DNA of 64,000 nucleotides from Chryseobacterium antibioticum (GTDB lineage: Bacteria; Bacteroidota; Bacteroidia; Flavobacteriales; Weeksellaceae). The position numbers and the translations under genes were made by a program. Location of the stretch: contig NZ_JABBGI010000011.1 in assembly GCF_012927325.1 (NCBI RefSeq), positions 62,001 to 126,000 on the forward strand, read 5' to 3'. The number at the start of each line of letters is the position of its first letter. Position 1 is the first letter of the stretch. This document shows, in pieces, positions 1-8,552 of this stretch. The notes below the pieces were generated by a model. That model was not told the origin of the DNA. It saw nothing but the letters and a program-made list of their open reading frames with translations, and made no database searches.

Positions 1-1
1 G

Positions 2-1306
2 GAAGTTTCCAGAAGAAAATATATCATCAATATTTTACAGAATAATTTCGAGTTATTCGGATTTCAACCGTTGGAAACGCCAAGCTTTGAAAATCTTTCT
101 ACTTTGACAGGAAAGTACGGAGAAGAAGGGGACCGACTGATTTTTAAAATTTTAAATTCAGGAGAGTACGCCTCGAAAGTGAATCAGGAAGACTGGGACA
201 ATAAAAACCATCAGAAACTGATTTCACAAATTTCAGATAAAGCCCTTCGTTATGACCTTACCGTACCTTTTGCGCGATTCGTGGCGATGAATCATGGAAA
301 ACTTACATTCCCATACAAGCGTTACCAAATTCAGCCTGTATGGAGAGCAGACCGTCCGCAGAAAGGAAGATTCAGAGAGTTTTACCAGTGTGATGCGGAT
401 GTGGTAGGAAGCGAAAGTTTGCTACAGGAAGTGGATTTGGTTCAGCTGTATCTGAAATCGTTTTCAGATCTTAAAATTCCTGTTACCATCCATATGAACA
501 ACAGAAAGATTCTTTCCGGTTTGGCAGAATATGCTGGTATTACAGAGAAACTGATTGAATTTACTGTGGCCTTAGACAAACTTGACAAGATCGGGAAGGA
601 AGGGGTAGTAAAGGAATTATTGGAAAGAGAAATTTCTCAGGAATCTATTGATAAATTAGAATTTTTATTCAATCAGTCGGATGATGCACTGGAAAACCTT
701 CTTCAGTTAAAAGAGAAGTTTGCAGATAGTGAAATCGGACTGAAAGGAGTGGAAGAACTTGAATTTGTCCTTACCCAATCTTTAAATCTTGGAGTAGATG
801 TGCAGAACCTTGTGTTCAATATTACGCTGGCCAGAGGTCTGGATTATTATACCGGAGCTATTTTCGAAGTGAAAGCGGATGAGGTAGCGATGGGATCTAT
901 CGGCGGCGGTGGAAGATATGATAATCTTACCGAAGTTTTTGGAGTTAAAAATATTCCAGGAATTGGTGTTTCGTTTGGTTTGGACAGGGTTTATCTTGTG
1001 ATGGAAGAGCTTAATCTCTTTCCAGAAGAAGCTTCAACTCAAGTAGAGTACTTGTTTGCTAATTTCGGAGGAGAAGGAACGGTAGAAGCTTTAAAACTGA
1101 TCATGCAGCTGAGACAAAAAGGAATTTCTGCTGAACTTTATCCGGAAAATGCCAAACTGAACAAACAGTTTACCTATGCGGAAAAGAAAGGCATTAAAAA
1201 CCTTGTTTTCTTAGGAGAAGAAGAAATTAAAAACGGAACGGTTACTTTTAAAGACCTTGCTGCCGGAGAACAGAAAACACTTTCTTTGGAAGCGTTTTTG
1301 AAATAA
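2..1306 (+). CDS. hisS: Histidine--tRNA ligase, 5'-truncated by window edge
   Basis: Charges tRNA-His with histidine in the cytoplasm. The frame is open from base 2, so the gene begins before the window. A TTG at 71 is only an internal Leu codon, because the upstream codons still read as class II synthetase sequence (LFGFQP). About 434 residues are visible. Seen: motif 2 ([11 protein letters not shown], near nt 370-400), the histidine-specific [10 protein letters not shown] motif (near nt 830-860), motif 3 ([10 protein letters not shown], near nt 960-990) and a C-terminal anticodon-binding domain rich in Lys. The C-terminus is complete, ending in a TAA stop. The next gene starts 9 bp downstream. 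Family identity is very secure; only the N-terminus, probably about 20 residues, is missing. Confidence 0.97.
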   Translation, partial: EVSRRKYIINILQNNFELFGFQPLETPSFENLSTLTGKYGEEGDRLIFKILNSGEYASKVNQEDWDNKNHQKLISQISDKALRYDLTVPFARFVAMNHGKLTFPYKRYQIQPVWRADRPQKGRFREFYQCDADVVGSESLLQEVDLVQLYLKSFSDLKIPVTIHMNNRKILSGLAEYAGITEKLIEFTVALDKLDKIGKEGVVKELLEREISQESIDKLEFLFNQSDDALENLLQLKEKFADSEIGLKGVEELEFVLTQSLNLGVDVQNLVFNITLARGLDYYTGAIFEVKADEVAMGSIGGGGRYDNLTEVFGVKNIPGIGVSFGLDRVYLVMEELNLFPEEASTQVEYLFANFGGEGTVEALKLIMQLRQKGISAELYPENAKLNKQFTYAEKKGIKNLVFLGEEEIKNGTVTFKDLAAGEQKTLSLEAFLK

Positions 1307-1315
1307 GCACAAAAA

Positions 1316-1987
1316 ATGATGAAAAAAAACATTTTCTTTTTATCGATGAGCATTTGTCTTCTTTCTTGTAATGCTCAATCTATTTCTAAAAAAGATAGAG
1401 ACAGAGTGATAAAAGAATTAGAATATATTAAGAAAGTTGATCAGGAATATGCAGGAATTCCTCCACAAATGTTTAAAAATAAATATGGTGAGAAAAATGC
1501 ATGGAAGATATTTTTAGCTAAAAGAGATAGTATAAGTTTAGATAATCAGGAACGAATCAAAAAAATGTTTTCAAAATATGGTTATCTTGGCTTTGATAAA
1601 GTAGGAGAGGAAGCATCAAATAATTTTTGGATTTCAATACAGCATGCAGATAATGATATTGAATTTCAAAAGCAAATGTTAGATGAGATGAGGAAAGAAG
1701 TTGTAAAAAATAATGTACGTAGATCCGACTACGCACTACTGGAAGATCGAGTAAATAAAAATTTAGGCAAAAAACAAAGGTTTGGATCTCAGTTGGATTA
1801 TAATAATTTAGAGCAAGCTGTTCCTAAAAATGGATTAGTAGATTCAATAAATATTGATAAATTAAGAAAAGAATTTGACTTGGAACCATATAAAGATTAT
1901 CTCAATCGTATGACACAAAACCATTACAGGATGAATGAAAAATTGTTTTTAGAGAAAGGAATAAAATTCCCAAAACTCTATAAATAA
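1316..1987 (+). CDS. Predicted lipoprotein, DUF6624-like
   Basis: Unknown function. The first 18 residues form a lipoprotein signal with a lipobox ending LLSC (Cys18), so the mature protein is probably anchored to a membrane facing the periplasm. The mature part carries the pattern I associate with DUF6624: GIPPQ near residue 47, GYLGFDKVG near 90, SIQHAD near 107, YALLEDRV near 140 and GKKQRFGSQ near 151. It lies 9 bp after hisS, so it may be co-transcribed, but its codon use is much more AT-rich than hisS. Either of two adjacent ATGs (1316, 1319) may be the start. The DUF assignment is from pattern memory, not a search. Confidence 0.8.
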   Translation: MMKKNIFFLSMSICLLSCNAQSISKKDRDRVIKELEYIKKVDQEYAGIPPQMFKNKYGEKNAWKIFLAKRDSISLDNQERIKKMFSKYGYLGFDKVGEEASNNFWISIQHADNDIEFQKQMLDEMRKEVVKNNVRRSDYALLEDRVNKNLGKKQRFGSQLDYNNLEQAVPKNGLVDSINIDKLRKEFDLEPYKDYLNRMTQNHYRMNEKLFLEKGIKFPKLYK

Positions 1988-2008
1988 TCAAAAATAAAAC
2001 GACTGATT

Positions 2009-2545
2009 ATGAGTGAAAAATCAAGACTTGACGAAATAAAAGATGAGCTGGAGACATTAGATATCAATCCAACCATTTTTGCCAGAAAAGAAATTCATGC
2101 ATTGCCGGAAGTACTTTCAGAGAATGAAAAAATTGTGTATCTGATTGAAGGAAGAAATAAATTGACCAATCATCATATCGTTTTAGTAGCCACTGAAAGA
2201 AGATTGATTTTTGTGGACAAAGAATTCATGTATGGATTGAAAGTAGAAGATTTTTCTTACGATAAAGTCAGCTCTATACAGTATGAAAAGTCTTTGATGC
2301 TGGCCTCCATAGATATTCATATCTCGGATAATATTCTTGAGATCGATAATGTTGGGAAATATTATGCAGAATTATTTTGTGAGAAAGTAAGAGGTTTTAT
2401 GGCCCGTCCCAAAGAATATTTTCAAAGTCAATCCGAACCTACAGTTTTGGATCAGTTAGAACAATTGGGAAGACTAAAGGAAAGTGGAATTTTAACAGAG
2501 GAAGAATTTACTGCACAGAAGAAAAAACTGATAGAGAAGCTCTAA
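2009..2545 (+). CDS. PH-domain protein with C-terminal SHOCT motif
   Basis: 178 residues. The N-terminal half (about 5-135) looks like a bacterial PH-like beta sandwich: LVATERRLIFVDKEFM is the usual strand pair, followed by a SYDKVSSIQYE strand. The last 30 residues (LEQLGRLKESGILTEEEF) are a SHOCT motif, a short helical oligomerisation tail found at the end of many bacterial proteins. No signal peptide or membrane segment. It is the first and simplest of three related genes; the next two add an N-terminal zinc ribbon. Function is unknown. The PH-like call is inferred from pattern and from the family's common PH+SHOCT pairing. Confidence 0.8.
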   Translation: MSEKSRLDEIKDELETLDINPTIFARKEIHALPEVLSENEKIVYLIEGRNKLTNHHIVLVATERRLIFVDKEFMYGLKVEDFSYDKVSSIQYEKSLMLASIDIHISDNILEIDNVGKYYAELFCEKVRGFMARPKEYFQSQSEPTVLDQLEQLGRLKESGILTEEEFTAQKKKLIEKL

Positions 2546-2546
2546 A

Positions 2547-2681
2547 ATGAGATTAATGGAAAATATAGAATATCAGATCAGAAAAATGAATCCCGATCTT
2601 TTTTCATGGGCACAGTCAGAAATGAGTGACTTTTCTGATTTCAGAGGAAGTGTTTTCATCACAAAAGAAAAAATTGCTTGA
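2547..2681 (+). CDS. Possible 44-residue ORF, unrecognised
   Basis: The frame opens with ATG one base after the stop of the PH/SHOCT gene and runs 44 codons to TGA. The peptide is mixed polar and aromatic (contains NPDLFSWAQSEMSDFSDF) with no signal peptide, and I do not recognise it. Tight spacing suggests translational coupling with the upstream gene. It could also be the remnant of a lost longer gene, or chance. The rest of the gap to 2782 is AT-rich and probably carries the promoter of the next gene. Confidence 0.3.
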   Translation: MRLMENIEYQIRKMNPDLFSWAQSEMSDFSDFRGSVFITKEKIA

Positions 2682-2782
2682 AAGATTGTAATATTATCTT
2701 TCATTGTAAACACAAATTTGTAATTTGGATTAATGCAAATACTGTTTGGCATTAATCATTAAACTATTAAACATAAAACCAG

Positions 2783-3697
2783 ATGAACACTGAATGTTCT
2801 TTATGCGGAGTTCCGCTTACATCCATGGATACCCTTTTAGGCGAAAATAAACTTTCAGATGGAGGAATTTTGTGTAATAAATGTCTGAATAAAGCTACTA
2901 ATATCAATAAAGATCTTGTATCCGACCTTGGAAACTATAGCATTGTCCAGATCAGGAGTATGGTACTGAACGGAGGCGGTGAACAGGAGATGGCCATCGA
3001 AACTGAAGAATTTCAAACCATACAGATTGCCCAACCCCGAATTGTTGAAACTCCATCTCAAAGTATTCAGTTCACTTATACAGCAGACGCACCTTCGAGA
3101 CTTGATGAGATCAAAGACCAAATCGTAGCTACAGGGGCTAAACTCAGCCTTTTCGTAGACAGTGAAGTAGAGGAATTGGTTAATGTTCTTGATAAAGACG
3201 AAAAACTTATCGCGATTGCAGAAGGGAAATATCTGTATAACAATCTGGAAGGAATTGTAGTATCAACAGAGAAAAGAATCATTTTCGTTGATAAAAAGTT
3301 TTTCGGGGGTGTTTTTGAAAATGAATTTCCGCTTCACAAAGTCAGTTCAGTACAGCATGATACGAGCCTCATGTCTTCAACGCTAAAAGTATATACACCC
3401 GGTTTTACGGCTGAGTTTAAACTTTACATAAAGAGTGCGGCAAAAAACTTCTTTGATGCCGTACAGAACTATATCGGCCGTTCTGAGGATCAGATCAGAC
3501 TTCAACAGATGCAAGTGAAGCTGCAGCAGCAGCAAACGGTACCTCAACCTCAGCAATCTCAGCCGAATTCTGAATCGAAAGAAGCTCCCGCCGTGATTTT
3601 TGATCAGCTTGAAAAACTGGGAAAACTTCGCGAACTAGGTGTTCTTACCGAAGAAGAATTTGCCGAACAAAAGAAAAAGCTGCTGGCTAAACTTTAA
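2783..3697 (+). CDS. Zinc-ribbon, PH-domain, SHOCT protein
   Basis: 304 residues in three parts. A small zinc ribbon with CxxC pairs at Cys5/Cys8 and Cys31/Cys34 resembles DUF4428. A PH-like domain at about 105-230 contains VVSTEKRIIFVDKKFF. A Gln-rich linker (about 237-258) leads to a SHOCT tail at about 270-303 (LEKLGKLRELGVLTEEEF). The zinc ribbon is nearly identical to that of the next gene, with cysteines at the same positions, so the two are tandem duplicates. No signal peptide. Function unknown; the architecture suggests a cytoplasmic adaptor that oligomerises through SHOCT and binds a lipid or protein partner, which is inference. Confidence 0.8.
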   Translation: MNTECSLCGVPLTSMDTLLGENKLSDGGILCNKCLNKATNINKDLVSDLGNYSIVQIRSMVLNGGGEQEMAIETEEFQTIQIAQPRIVETPSQSIQFTYTADAPSRLDEIKDQIVATGAKLSLFVDSEVEELVNVLDKDEKLIAIAEGKYLYNNLEGIVVSTEKRIIFVDKKFFGGVFENEFPLHKVSSVQHDTSLMSSTLKVYTPGFTAEFKLYIKSAAKNFFDAVQNYIGRSEDQIRLQQMQVKLQQQQTVPQPQQSQPNSESKEAPAVIFDQLEKLGKLRELGVLTEEEFAEQKKKLLAKL

Positions 3698-3710
3698 AAT
3701 ATCATAAAAA

Positions 3711-4556
3711 ATGAGCAATACCTGTGCATTATGCAACGCTGAACTGACGTCCATAGACACGCTTTTAGGCGAAAACAAACTTTCAGACGGAGGCAATCTA
3801 TGTAATAAATGCCTGGATAAAGTAAGCAGTACCCATCAGGAACTTCTGTATAACCTCAATGCGTTTAGTATCAATGATATCAAAAGTCTTGTTCAAACAG
3901 GAAAAATAGAACCGGAAACAGAACAACTCCAAAAAAGAACAGAAGAAGTTCAGATGAATAGTTTGGTCCAGTTTATAGAACTAGGTGATATGCCTCATGA
4001 TCTTTATAAAAGAAGACTGAAAGAAATAAAATATCAAATGGAGCAGATAGGCGCCAACCTTTCCATGTTTGCAAAAGGGGAAATCAAAGAATTGCCACGT
4101 ATACTTGCCGTGGATGAAGTCATTTTGGCGGCAACAGATGCCCAGTTCTTAAAGACAGTGGATGCAGGCGTTTTACTTGTCACTCCCAAAAGGATTGTTT
4201 CTGTCTCAAAGGCTATGTTTGCACCGGTAAAGGTGAATACCTACCCCAATGAAACCATCACTGAAGTAAGTTTTGTAAGCAATCCGATATCTCCGGTTAT
4301 TAAATTGCATACTGAAGATAAAGTCGTGGAATTTGAATGTTTCTGTGACAGACTGGATGCGGAAAGGTTTTACGGTTTCATCAACAAAATTTATAATCAG
4401 GTTAAAACTCAGCAGCAGATCGCTCCCACAAAAGAAGTACAGTCCAATCTTATTTTTGAACAGCTTGAAAAACTGGGAAAATTAAGAGAAAGTGGAATTT
4501 TGACCGAAGAAGAATTTGCAGAGCAGAAAAAGAAATTGCTGGATCAGCTTTCATAA
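3711..4556 (+). CDS. Zinc-ribbon, PH-domain, SHOCT protein (paralogue)
   Basis: 281 residues, starting 13 bp after its paralogue. Cysteines 5, 8, 31 and 34 are at the same positions as in the preceding protein and the sequence between them is almost unchanged (SIDTLLGENKLSDGG). The middle PH-like part has diverged: the usual EKRIIFVDKK strand is replaced by TPKRIVSVSKAMF. The C-terminal SHOCT tail (LEKLGKLRESGILTEEEF, about 249-280) is strongly conserved. So both ends are held while the centre varies, which suggests different ligands for the PH-like core. Function unknown. Likely co-transcribed with the neighbour before it. Confidence 0.78.
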   Translation: MSNTCALCNAELTSIDTLLGENKLSDGGNLCNKCLDKVSSTHQELLYNLNAFSINDIKSLVQTGKIEPETEQLQKRTEEVQMNSLVQFIELGDMPHDLYKRRLKEIKYQMEQIGANLSMFAKGEIKELPRILAVDEVILAATDAQFLKTVDAGVLLVTPKRIVSVSKAMFAPVKVNTYPNETITEVSFVSNPISPVIKLHTEDKVVEFECFCDRLDAERFYGFINKIYNQVKTQQQIAPTKEVQSNLIFEQLEKLGKLRESGILTEEEFAEQKKKLLDQLS

Positions 4557-4584
4557 ATAAAACCATAAAACACTGGAAACCAAA

Positions 4585-5217
4585 GTGTCTCATGATATTG
4601 TAGAAAAATGGCTGAAGGCATGGTCGTTGTCCAGAAAGCTTCCGCTTCCGGTCAGATATAAATCCGGTTTTAAAGTAGAAGTAGGAGAGGAAAGACAAAA
4701 AATACGATATGTTTTTTCTGAACTCAATCATGATTTTATTGAACTCTCAAAACAAATTGATAAACCTTGGACCTATCTTAAAGTCTGCGCTTCGCCGGAT
4801 GAGGTAAAAAATACCGTATCCGGAAAGTGGATTATACAACCTCCCGGATACATGATGTCCTGTTTCGGACCGATGAAAAATTCTGATACAAATCTTTGTG
4901 AAGGCTATCGAATCGAGTATGAAAAATATAATTCTACAACAGTAATCAAAATCATTGCTGAAAACGGTGAACTGGCCTCTATTGGCCGTATTGTACTCGT
5001 AGATGATCTGGCTGTTTATGACAGAATTGTAACCGAAGAAAAGCACCAAAGAAAAGGCCTCGCTACTTTCTTGATGCGGGAACTTGAGAAAATAGCCTTA
5101 TCAAAAGGTATCACTAACAATTTTCTGGTAGCGACAGAGCAGGGAAAAAGGCTTTACGAATCGATGGGATGGGAGCTTTACAGTAATTATACTTCTATCG
5201 TTATTCCTGGTATTTGA
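4585..5217 (+). CDS. GNAT-family N-acetyltransferase
   Basis: 210 residues. The C-terminal half carries the acetyl-CoA binding motif A: an acidic strand (LASIGRIVLVDDLAVYDRIV) followed by EKHQRKGLA (Gln155-Ala160 fits the Q/RxxGxG/A loop), and ends with YESMGWE, typical of GNAT motif B. The N-terminal half (1-100) is not recognised. The start taken is GTG at 4585, 28 bp after the PH/SHOCT gene; no in-frame ATG lies early enough to keep the N-terminal domain. Substrate unknown. Spacing suggests it belongs to the same transcript as the PH/SHOCT genes. Confidence 0.85.
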   Translation: MSHDIVEKWLKAWSLSRKLPLPVRYKSGFKVEVGEERQKIRYVFSELNHDFIELSKQIDKPWTYLKVCASPDEVKNTVSGKWIIQPPGYMMSCFGPMKNSDTNLCEGYRIEYEKYNSTTVIKIIAENGELASIGRIVLVDDLAVYDRIVTEEKHQRKGLATFLMRELEKIALSKGITNNFLVATEQGKRLYESMGWELYSNYTSIVIPGI

Positions 5218-5262
5218 TTTTTCATATAGCAGTTCTGATAATTTATTAAAGTTTAAAAATTA

Positions 5263-6246
5263 ATGAATAAAAAAATAATAGCCATCATTTTTACTTCCAT
5301 TGTATTGATGTGCAATGCCCAATCCGAAACATACCGTTTTGAACCCCAAGATCTCAGTAAAGAAAGTGAGGTGGTGTCTCTGGATGATGTCAATAAGTTC
5401 CCTGAGCATATTTTGGGATGGAAAAAAATGAAGGTATTAAGTATTACTACCAACAGAGAATTCACAGAGCTTCCAAAGGATATAGACCGTCTGGAGAATC
5501 TGGAAACATTTGCGATGAGTGGTCGAACAGGGATTGTTAATTTTCCCAGCTCCTTTGCGAGATTAAATAAATTGAAAACAGTGAGTATTTTTTCAGTTTA
5601 CATGAAACAAATGCCTCCTCAGATCCTCAAACTTAAGAACCTGGAGGAACTCCGGTTTTTCTGTCCGTATTTAGAAAATTACCCCGAAAATCTTGGAGAT
5701 TTACAGAATCTTAAAATTTTAAGTTTAGCGGGTAGAAATGAGCAGGCCATGAAAGAAAATGCGTTTAAATATCCTCCTTTGTCAATTCCGAAAAGCATTA
5801 GAAAATTAAAAAAAGTTGAAACATTTTCTGCTGCTAATAATATGCTGCAAAATCTGCCTGATGAAATTGGAGAAATGAAAAGCCTGAAAACCCTGAATTT
5901 ATCAAAAAACCATCTGAAAAATCTTCCTGAAAGACTTTCTATGCTCAAAAATTTAACGGAAATAAACTTGGATGGAAACCACTTTAGAGAATTTCCCGTT
6001 GCTTTATATTATGTAGAAAATTTAACAAAGATCAGTTATAGCAACAACACGATTACATCTATTCCGGGAGGAATAGATAGAATGAAAAATCTGAAGTACT
6101 TTTATGCATCAAAAAGTAAAATTGTTCCTGCGGCTCTAAATGAATTATACAATGCTTCCAATCTGGAGGTTATAGACTTTTCAGATTGTCAGCTGGAAAG
6201 TATGCCTCCCGGTATTGAAAAACTTAAAAACCTGAAGCAATTATAA
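5263..6246 (+). CDS. Secreted leucine-rich-repeat protein, truncated by in-frame stop
   Basis: An N-terminal signal peptide (MNKKIIAIIFTSIVLMCNAQ) is followed by about ten repeats of roughly 23 residues with the LRR pattern LxxLxxLxLxxNxLxxLP, clearest at 195-260 (LKTLNLSKNHLKNLP). The reading frame stops at TAA 6244-6246 inside what should be another repeat. Translation in the same frame after the stop gives FWGNKISESEIEKLRRALPG and ends at 6345, an ordinary LRR C-terminal cap. LRR proteins normally read NLKQLYLWGN here, so one base change probably created the stop. The 327-residue product lacks the last half repeat and cap and may be unstable. Role unknown; LRR surfaces usually bind proteins. 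Confidence 0.82.
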   Translation: MNKKIIAIIFTSIVLMCNAQSETYRFEPQDLSKESEVVSLDDVNKFPEHILGWKKMKVLSITTNREFTELPKDIDRLENLETFAMSGRTGIVNFPSSFARLNKLKTVSIFSVYMKQMPPQILKLKNLEELRFFCPYLENYPENLGDLQNLKILSLAGRNEQAMKENAFKYPPLSIPKSIRKLKKVETFSAANNMLQNLPDEIGEMKSLKTLNLSKNHLKNLPERLSMLKNLTEINLDGNHFREFPVALYYVENLTKISYSNNTITSIPGGIDRMKNLKYFYASKSKIVPAALNELYNASNLEVIDFSDCQLESMPPGIEKLKNLKQL

Positions 6247-6345
6247 TTTTGGGGAAATAAAATTTCGGAAAGTGAAATAGAAAAACTGAGGAGGGCATTA
6301 CCGGGAGCCAAAATAACCTCTGTAAATCCCTATAAAAAGATTTAA
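6247..6345 (+). pseudogene. Stranded LRR C-terminal cap after nonsense codon
   Basis: Thirty-two sense codons in the same frame as the LRR gene lie directly after its TAA and end with a normal TAA at 6343. The encoded ISESEIEKLRRALPGAKI is the standard last-repeat and cap sequence of flavobacterial LRR proteins. No start codon of its own is visible. Read as the detached end of the upstream gene. Confidence 0.75.
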
Positions 6346-6354
6346 AACATTAGC

Positions 6355-6362
6355 TATATTTG
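6355..6362 (+). promoter_or_regulatory. -7 box TATATTTG before methyltransferase
   Basis: Matches the Bacteroidota -7 consensus TAnnTTTG and lies 17 bp before the ATG at 6380. No clear TTG is seen at the -33 position, so strength is uncertain. Confidence 0.5.
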
Positions 6363-6379
6363 CCTAAACTATTAAAACC

Positions 6380-7171
6380 ATGGAAAACTACTTAGAAATC
6401 AATAAAAACTCCTGGAACGCTAAAGTAGATCCACACCTGAAGTCGGATTTTTATTTTGTTGATGAATTTTTACGGGGTAGAAGTTCACTCAATTCGATAG
6501 AACTTGATCTTTTAGGAGATGTCAGAGGTAAAAGTATTCTGCATTTGCAGTGTCATTTTGGACAGGACTCTATTTCCCTATCAAGAATGGGAGCGGACGT
6601 GACAGGCGTAGATTTGTCAGACAAAGGAATTGAAGCTGCACAGGATCTTACACAGAAGTGCGAAACTGATACAAAATTTATCTGTTCGGATGTTTATAGT
6701 CTGTCAGATATTCTGGATGAAAAATTTGATATCGTCTACACGAGCTACGGGGTAGTAGGCTGGCTTCCTGACCTCGACAAATGGGCAGGATTGATTAATC
6801 ATTTTCTAAAACCGGATGGGAAGTTCGTGATGGCAGAGTTTCATCCTATCGTCTGGATGTTCGACGATGATTTTACAAAAGTAGCCTACAACTATTTTAA
6901 TGAAAAGCCTCTTGTAGAAACCTATGAAGGAACCTATGCAGATAGGTCGGCGGATATTGTTCAGGAATATGTGATGTGGAACCATTCTTTAGCTGAGGTT
7001 TTGCAGAATTTGATCAATCACAAGATAGAGCTGGAGATTTTTCAAGAGTTTGACTGGTCGCCATATCCGTGTTTTAATCATGTAGAAGAATTTGAAAAGG
7101 GAAAATGGAGGATTTTACATTTAGGGAATAAAATCCCTATGGTGTATAGCTTGAGAGGGCAGAAGAAGTAA
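6380..7171 (+). CDS. Class I SAM-dependent methyltransferase
   Basis: 263 residues. Rossmann motif I is ILHLQCHFGQDS (53-64) and the acidic residue that holds the SAM ribose is Asp78 in VTGVDLSD. Motif IV-like FDIVYTSYGVVGWLPD follows near 115. The Cys in place of the usual Gly in motif I is common in this flavobacterial subfamily of small-molecule methyltransferases. No membrane segments. The gene has its own -7 box and a strong downstream terminator, so it is probably monocistronic. Substrate cannot be told from sequence. Confidence 0.88.
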   Translation: MENYLEINKNSWNAKVDPHLKSDFYFVDEFLRGRSSLNSIELDLLGDVRGKSILHLQCHFGQDSISLSRMGADVTGVDLSDKGIEAAQDLTQKCETDTKFICSDVYSLSDILDEKFDIVYTSYGVVGWLPDLDKWAGLINHFLKPDGKFVMAEFHPIVWMFDDDFTKVAYNYFNEKPLVETYEGTYADRSADIVQEYVMWNHSLAEVLQNLINHKIELEIFQEFDWSPYPCFNHVEEFEKGKWRILHLGNKIPMVYSLRGQKK

Positions 7172-7195
7172 AACTTTTTTTGTTTATACCATAAA

Positions 7196-7229
7196 AAAGT
7201 CATCATAATCCTAAGACTATGATGACTTT
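7196..7229. terminator. Bidirectional intrinsic terminator
   Basis: Perfect 12-bp inverted repeat AAAGTCATCATA / TATGATGACTTT between the convergent methyltransferase and YtxH-like genes. Confidence 0.8.
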
Positions 7230-7262
7230 CTATATATGAATGTTAAAAAAACTAATCTGCTC

Positions 7263-7499
7263 TTAGTTTAAAGAATCTTCAGCTTTTGTTTTAGCCTCAT
7301 CTACTTTGTTCTGAACTTGGGATGCAACGTCATTGGCTTTGCTTTTTACGTCATTTCCCCATTTGTTTAAATTATCCTTTGCAGTATTGATTTTATCTTT
7401 TACAGCTTGTTGCTCTTCAGGAGTAGAATTTTTATATTTCCAAAATGCTATTGCACCGATACCTAATAAAGCTAATAATCCTTTTGTCTTATTTCCCAT
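7263..7499 (-). CDS. Small YtxH-like membrane protein
   Basis: 78 residues. One membrane segment near the N-terminus (GLLALLGIGAIAFWKY, about 7-22) is followed by a highly charged, amphipathic helical tail (TAKDNLNKWGNDVKSKANDV) with regular Lys/Asp/Asn spacing. This is the YtxH layout, often linked to stress or stationary phase. It has its own start ATG at 7499 and a terminator just downstream. The next gene upstream on the minus strand is 100 bp away, so it may be transcribed alone. Function unproved in any flavobacterium I know of. Confidence 0.75.
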   Translation of the reverse strand: MGNKTKGLLALLGIGAIAFWKYKNSTPEEQQAVKDKINTAKDNLNKWGNDVKSKANDVASQVQNKVDEAKTKAEDSLN

Positions 7500-7602
7500 G
7501 ATTTCTATTTTTAAAATGTTGTATTTAAATTAAAATTTGTTACTGATAAACATGTAAAATACGTGCCAAAAAATTCAATCAGATGATAAAAAAATGTTAA
7601 AA

Positions 7603-8445
7603 TTATTGGAAGACCTGAAAACTTTCACCATCGAAACTTGCAAAGACCATCGTAGGATAGGAATCCTGATGGTACATATTTCCATCTTTATCAATGGCAA
7701 TAGCTCCTGCAAAGCCATCAATCGTTTTAAGTTCCGTAAATGTCTTATTAAAAGCCTGTTCCAGACTCATCCCATCTGTAGTTCTGGTGACTATTTTTGC
7801 GGCTGTGGCATTGCTTACAATATCTTCTCCTACGCCCGTGCAGCTCACCGCACAAATAGAATTGGCATAATTTCCGGCCACTGTGGCTGAATCTGAAATT
7901 CTCCCGGGAATCTCAAAACCTTTTCCGCCAGTGGATGTCGCTACGGCCAGTTTTCCTTCTTTATCCAGAGCCACACAGCCTACAGTTCCTTTTCCGCCGG
8001 TCTTAAGTTTAGCTTCATACTCACTTCTTCTTTGAGGAATCTCAGTTGAGAAGTTTTCAAAGCCATGTTCGGATGCATACGTTTTGGCACCGTTTCCGCC
8101 AAGAACCCTGTCATCTTCTTTGATCAGTTCTTTCGCTACAAAAATAGGATTTTTGACATCCTGAAGGTTGATGACACCGCTTAGCTTCTGAGTTTCTCCA
8201 TCCATGATAGCTGCGCTCATCCGGATCACACCATCGCTCTGAATCTGGGAACCTATACCCGCATTGTACAAGGGATCGTCTTCCAAAAGAGAAACGGCAT
8301 AAGCTGCTGTATCAAAAGCGGAATGGGACTGAAGATACTCAAAGGCTTTCTGTGTTATATGTTGTAAAGAATCTTGTTTTGCTGTTTTTACTTCATGGCT
8401 TTGGTCGCTTTCAGAGAAAAAACCGCCGTGGATTATTATTTTCAT
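7603..8445 (-). CDS. iaaA: Isoaspartyl peptidase / L-asparaginase (Ntn hydrolase)
   Basis: 280 residues of the plant-type asparaginase family. The precursor self-cleaves before a threonine that becomes the nucleophile: Thr154 in GKGTVGCVALD. YNAGIGSQIQSDG (60-72) is the other family landmark. The usual length is 300-350, so this is a compact member. It splits beta-Asp peptides. In context it most likely takes beta-Asp-Arg dipeptides released from cyanophycin by the adjacent cyanophycinase, completing degradation to Asp and Arg. Separated from cphB by 107 bp of short tandem repeats. No signal peptide, so cytoplasmic. Gene symbol by family. Confidence 0.9.
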   Translation of the reverse strand: MKIIIHGGFFSESDQSHEVKTAKQDSLQHITQKAFEYLQSHSAFDTAAYAVSLLEDDPLYNAGIGSQIQSDGVIRMSAAIMDGETQKLSGVINLQDVKNPIFVAKELIKEDDRVLGGNGAKTYASEHGFENFSTEIPQRRSEYEAKLKTGGKGTVGCVALDKEGKLAVATSTGGKGFEIPGRISDSATVAGNYANSICAVSCTGVGEDIVSNATAAKIVTRTTDGMSLEQAFNKTFTELKTIDGFAGAIAIDKDGNMYHQDSYPTMVFASFDGESFQVFQ

Positions 8446-8456
8446 ATGTTGTAGGT

Positions 8457-8548
8457 GTCAATTGTGAAAGTCAATTGTCAATTTTAAAGATAAGGTTAAA
8501 AATTTTAGCTGGTGAAATTCACCATTCACCATTTACCATTTACCATTA
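8457..8548. repeat. Short heptamer repeats between iaaA and cphB
   Basis: GTCAATT occurs at 8457, 8470 and 8477, and four consecutive 7-mers of the form ACCATTN fill 8521-8548. A small palindrome GGTGAAATTCACC lies at 8511-8523. The 7-bp period is the same as in the longer array at 46301. Confidence 0.7.
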
Positions 8549-8552
8549 ACTT

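Noticed and set aside
71..73. TTG as a start codon for hisS
   Set aside because: Sequence upstream stays in frame to the window edge and still reads as histidyl-tRNA synthetase.
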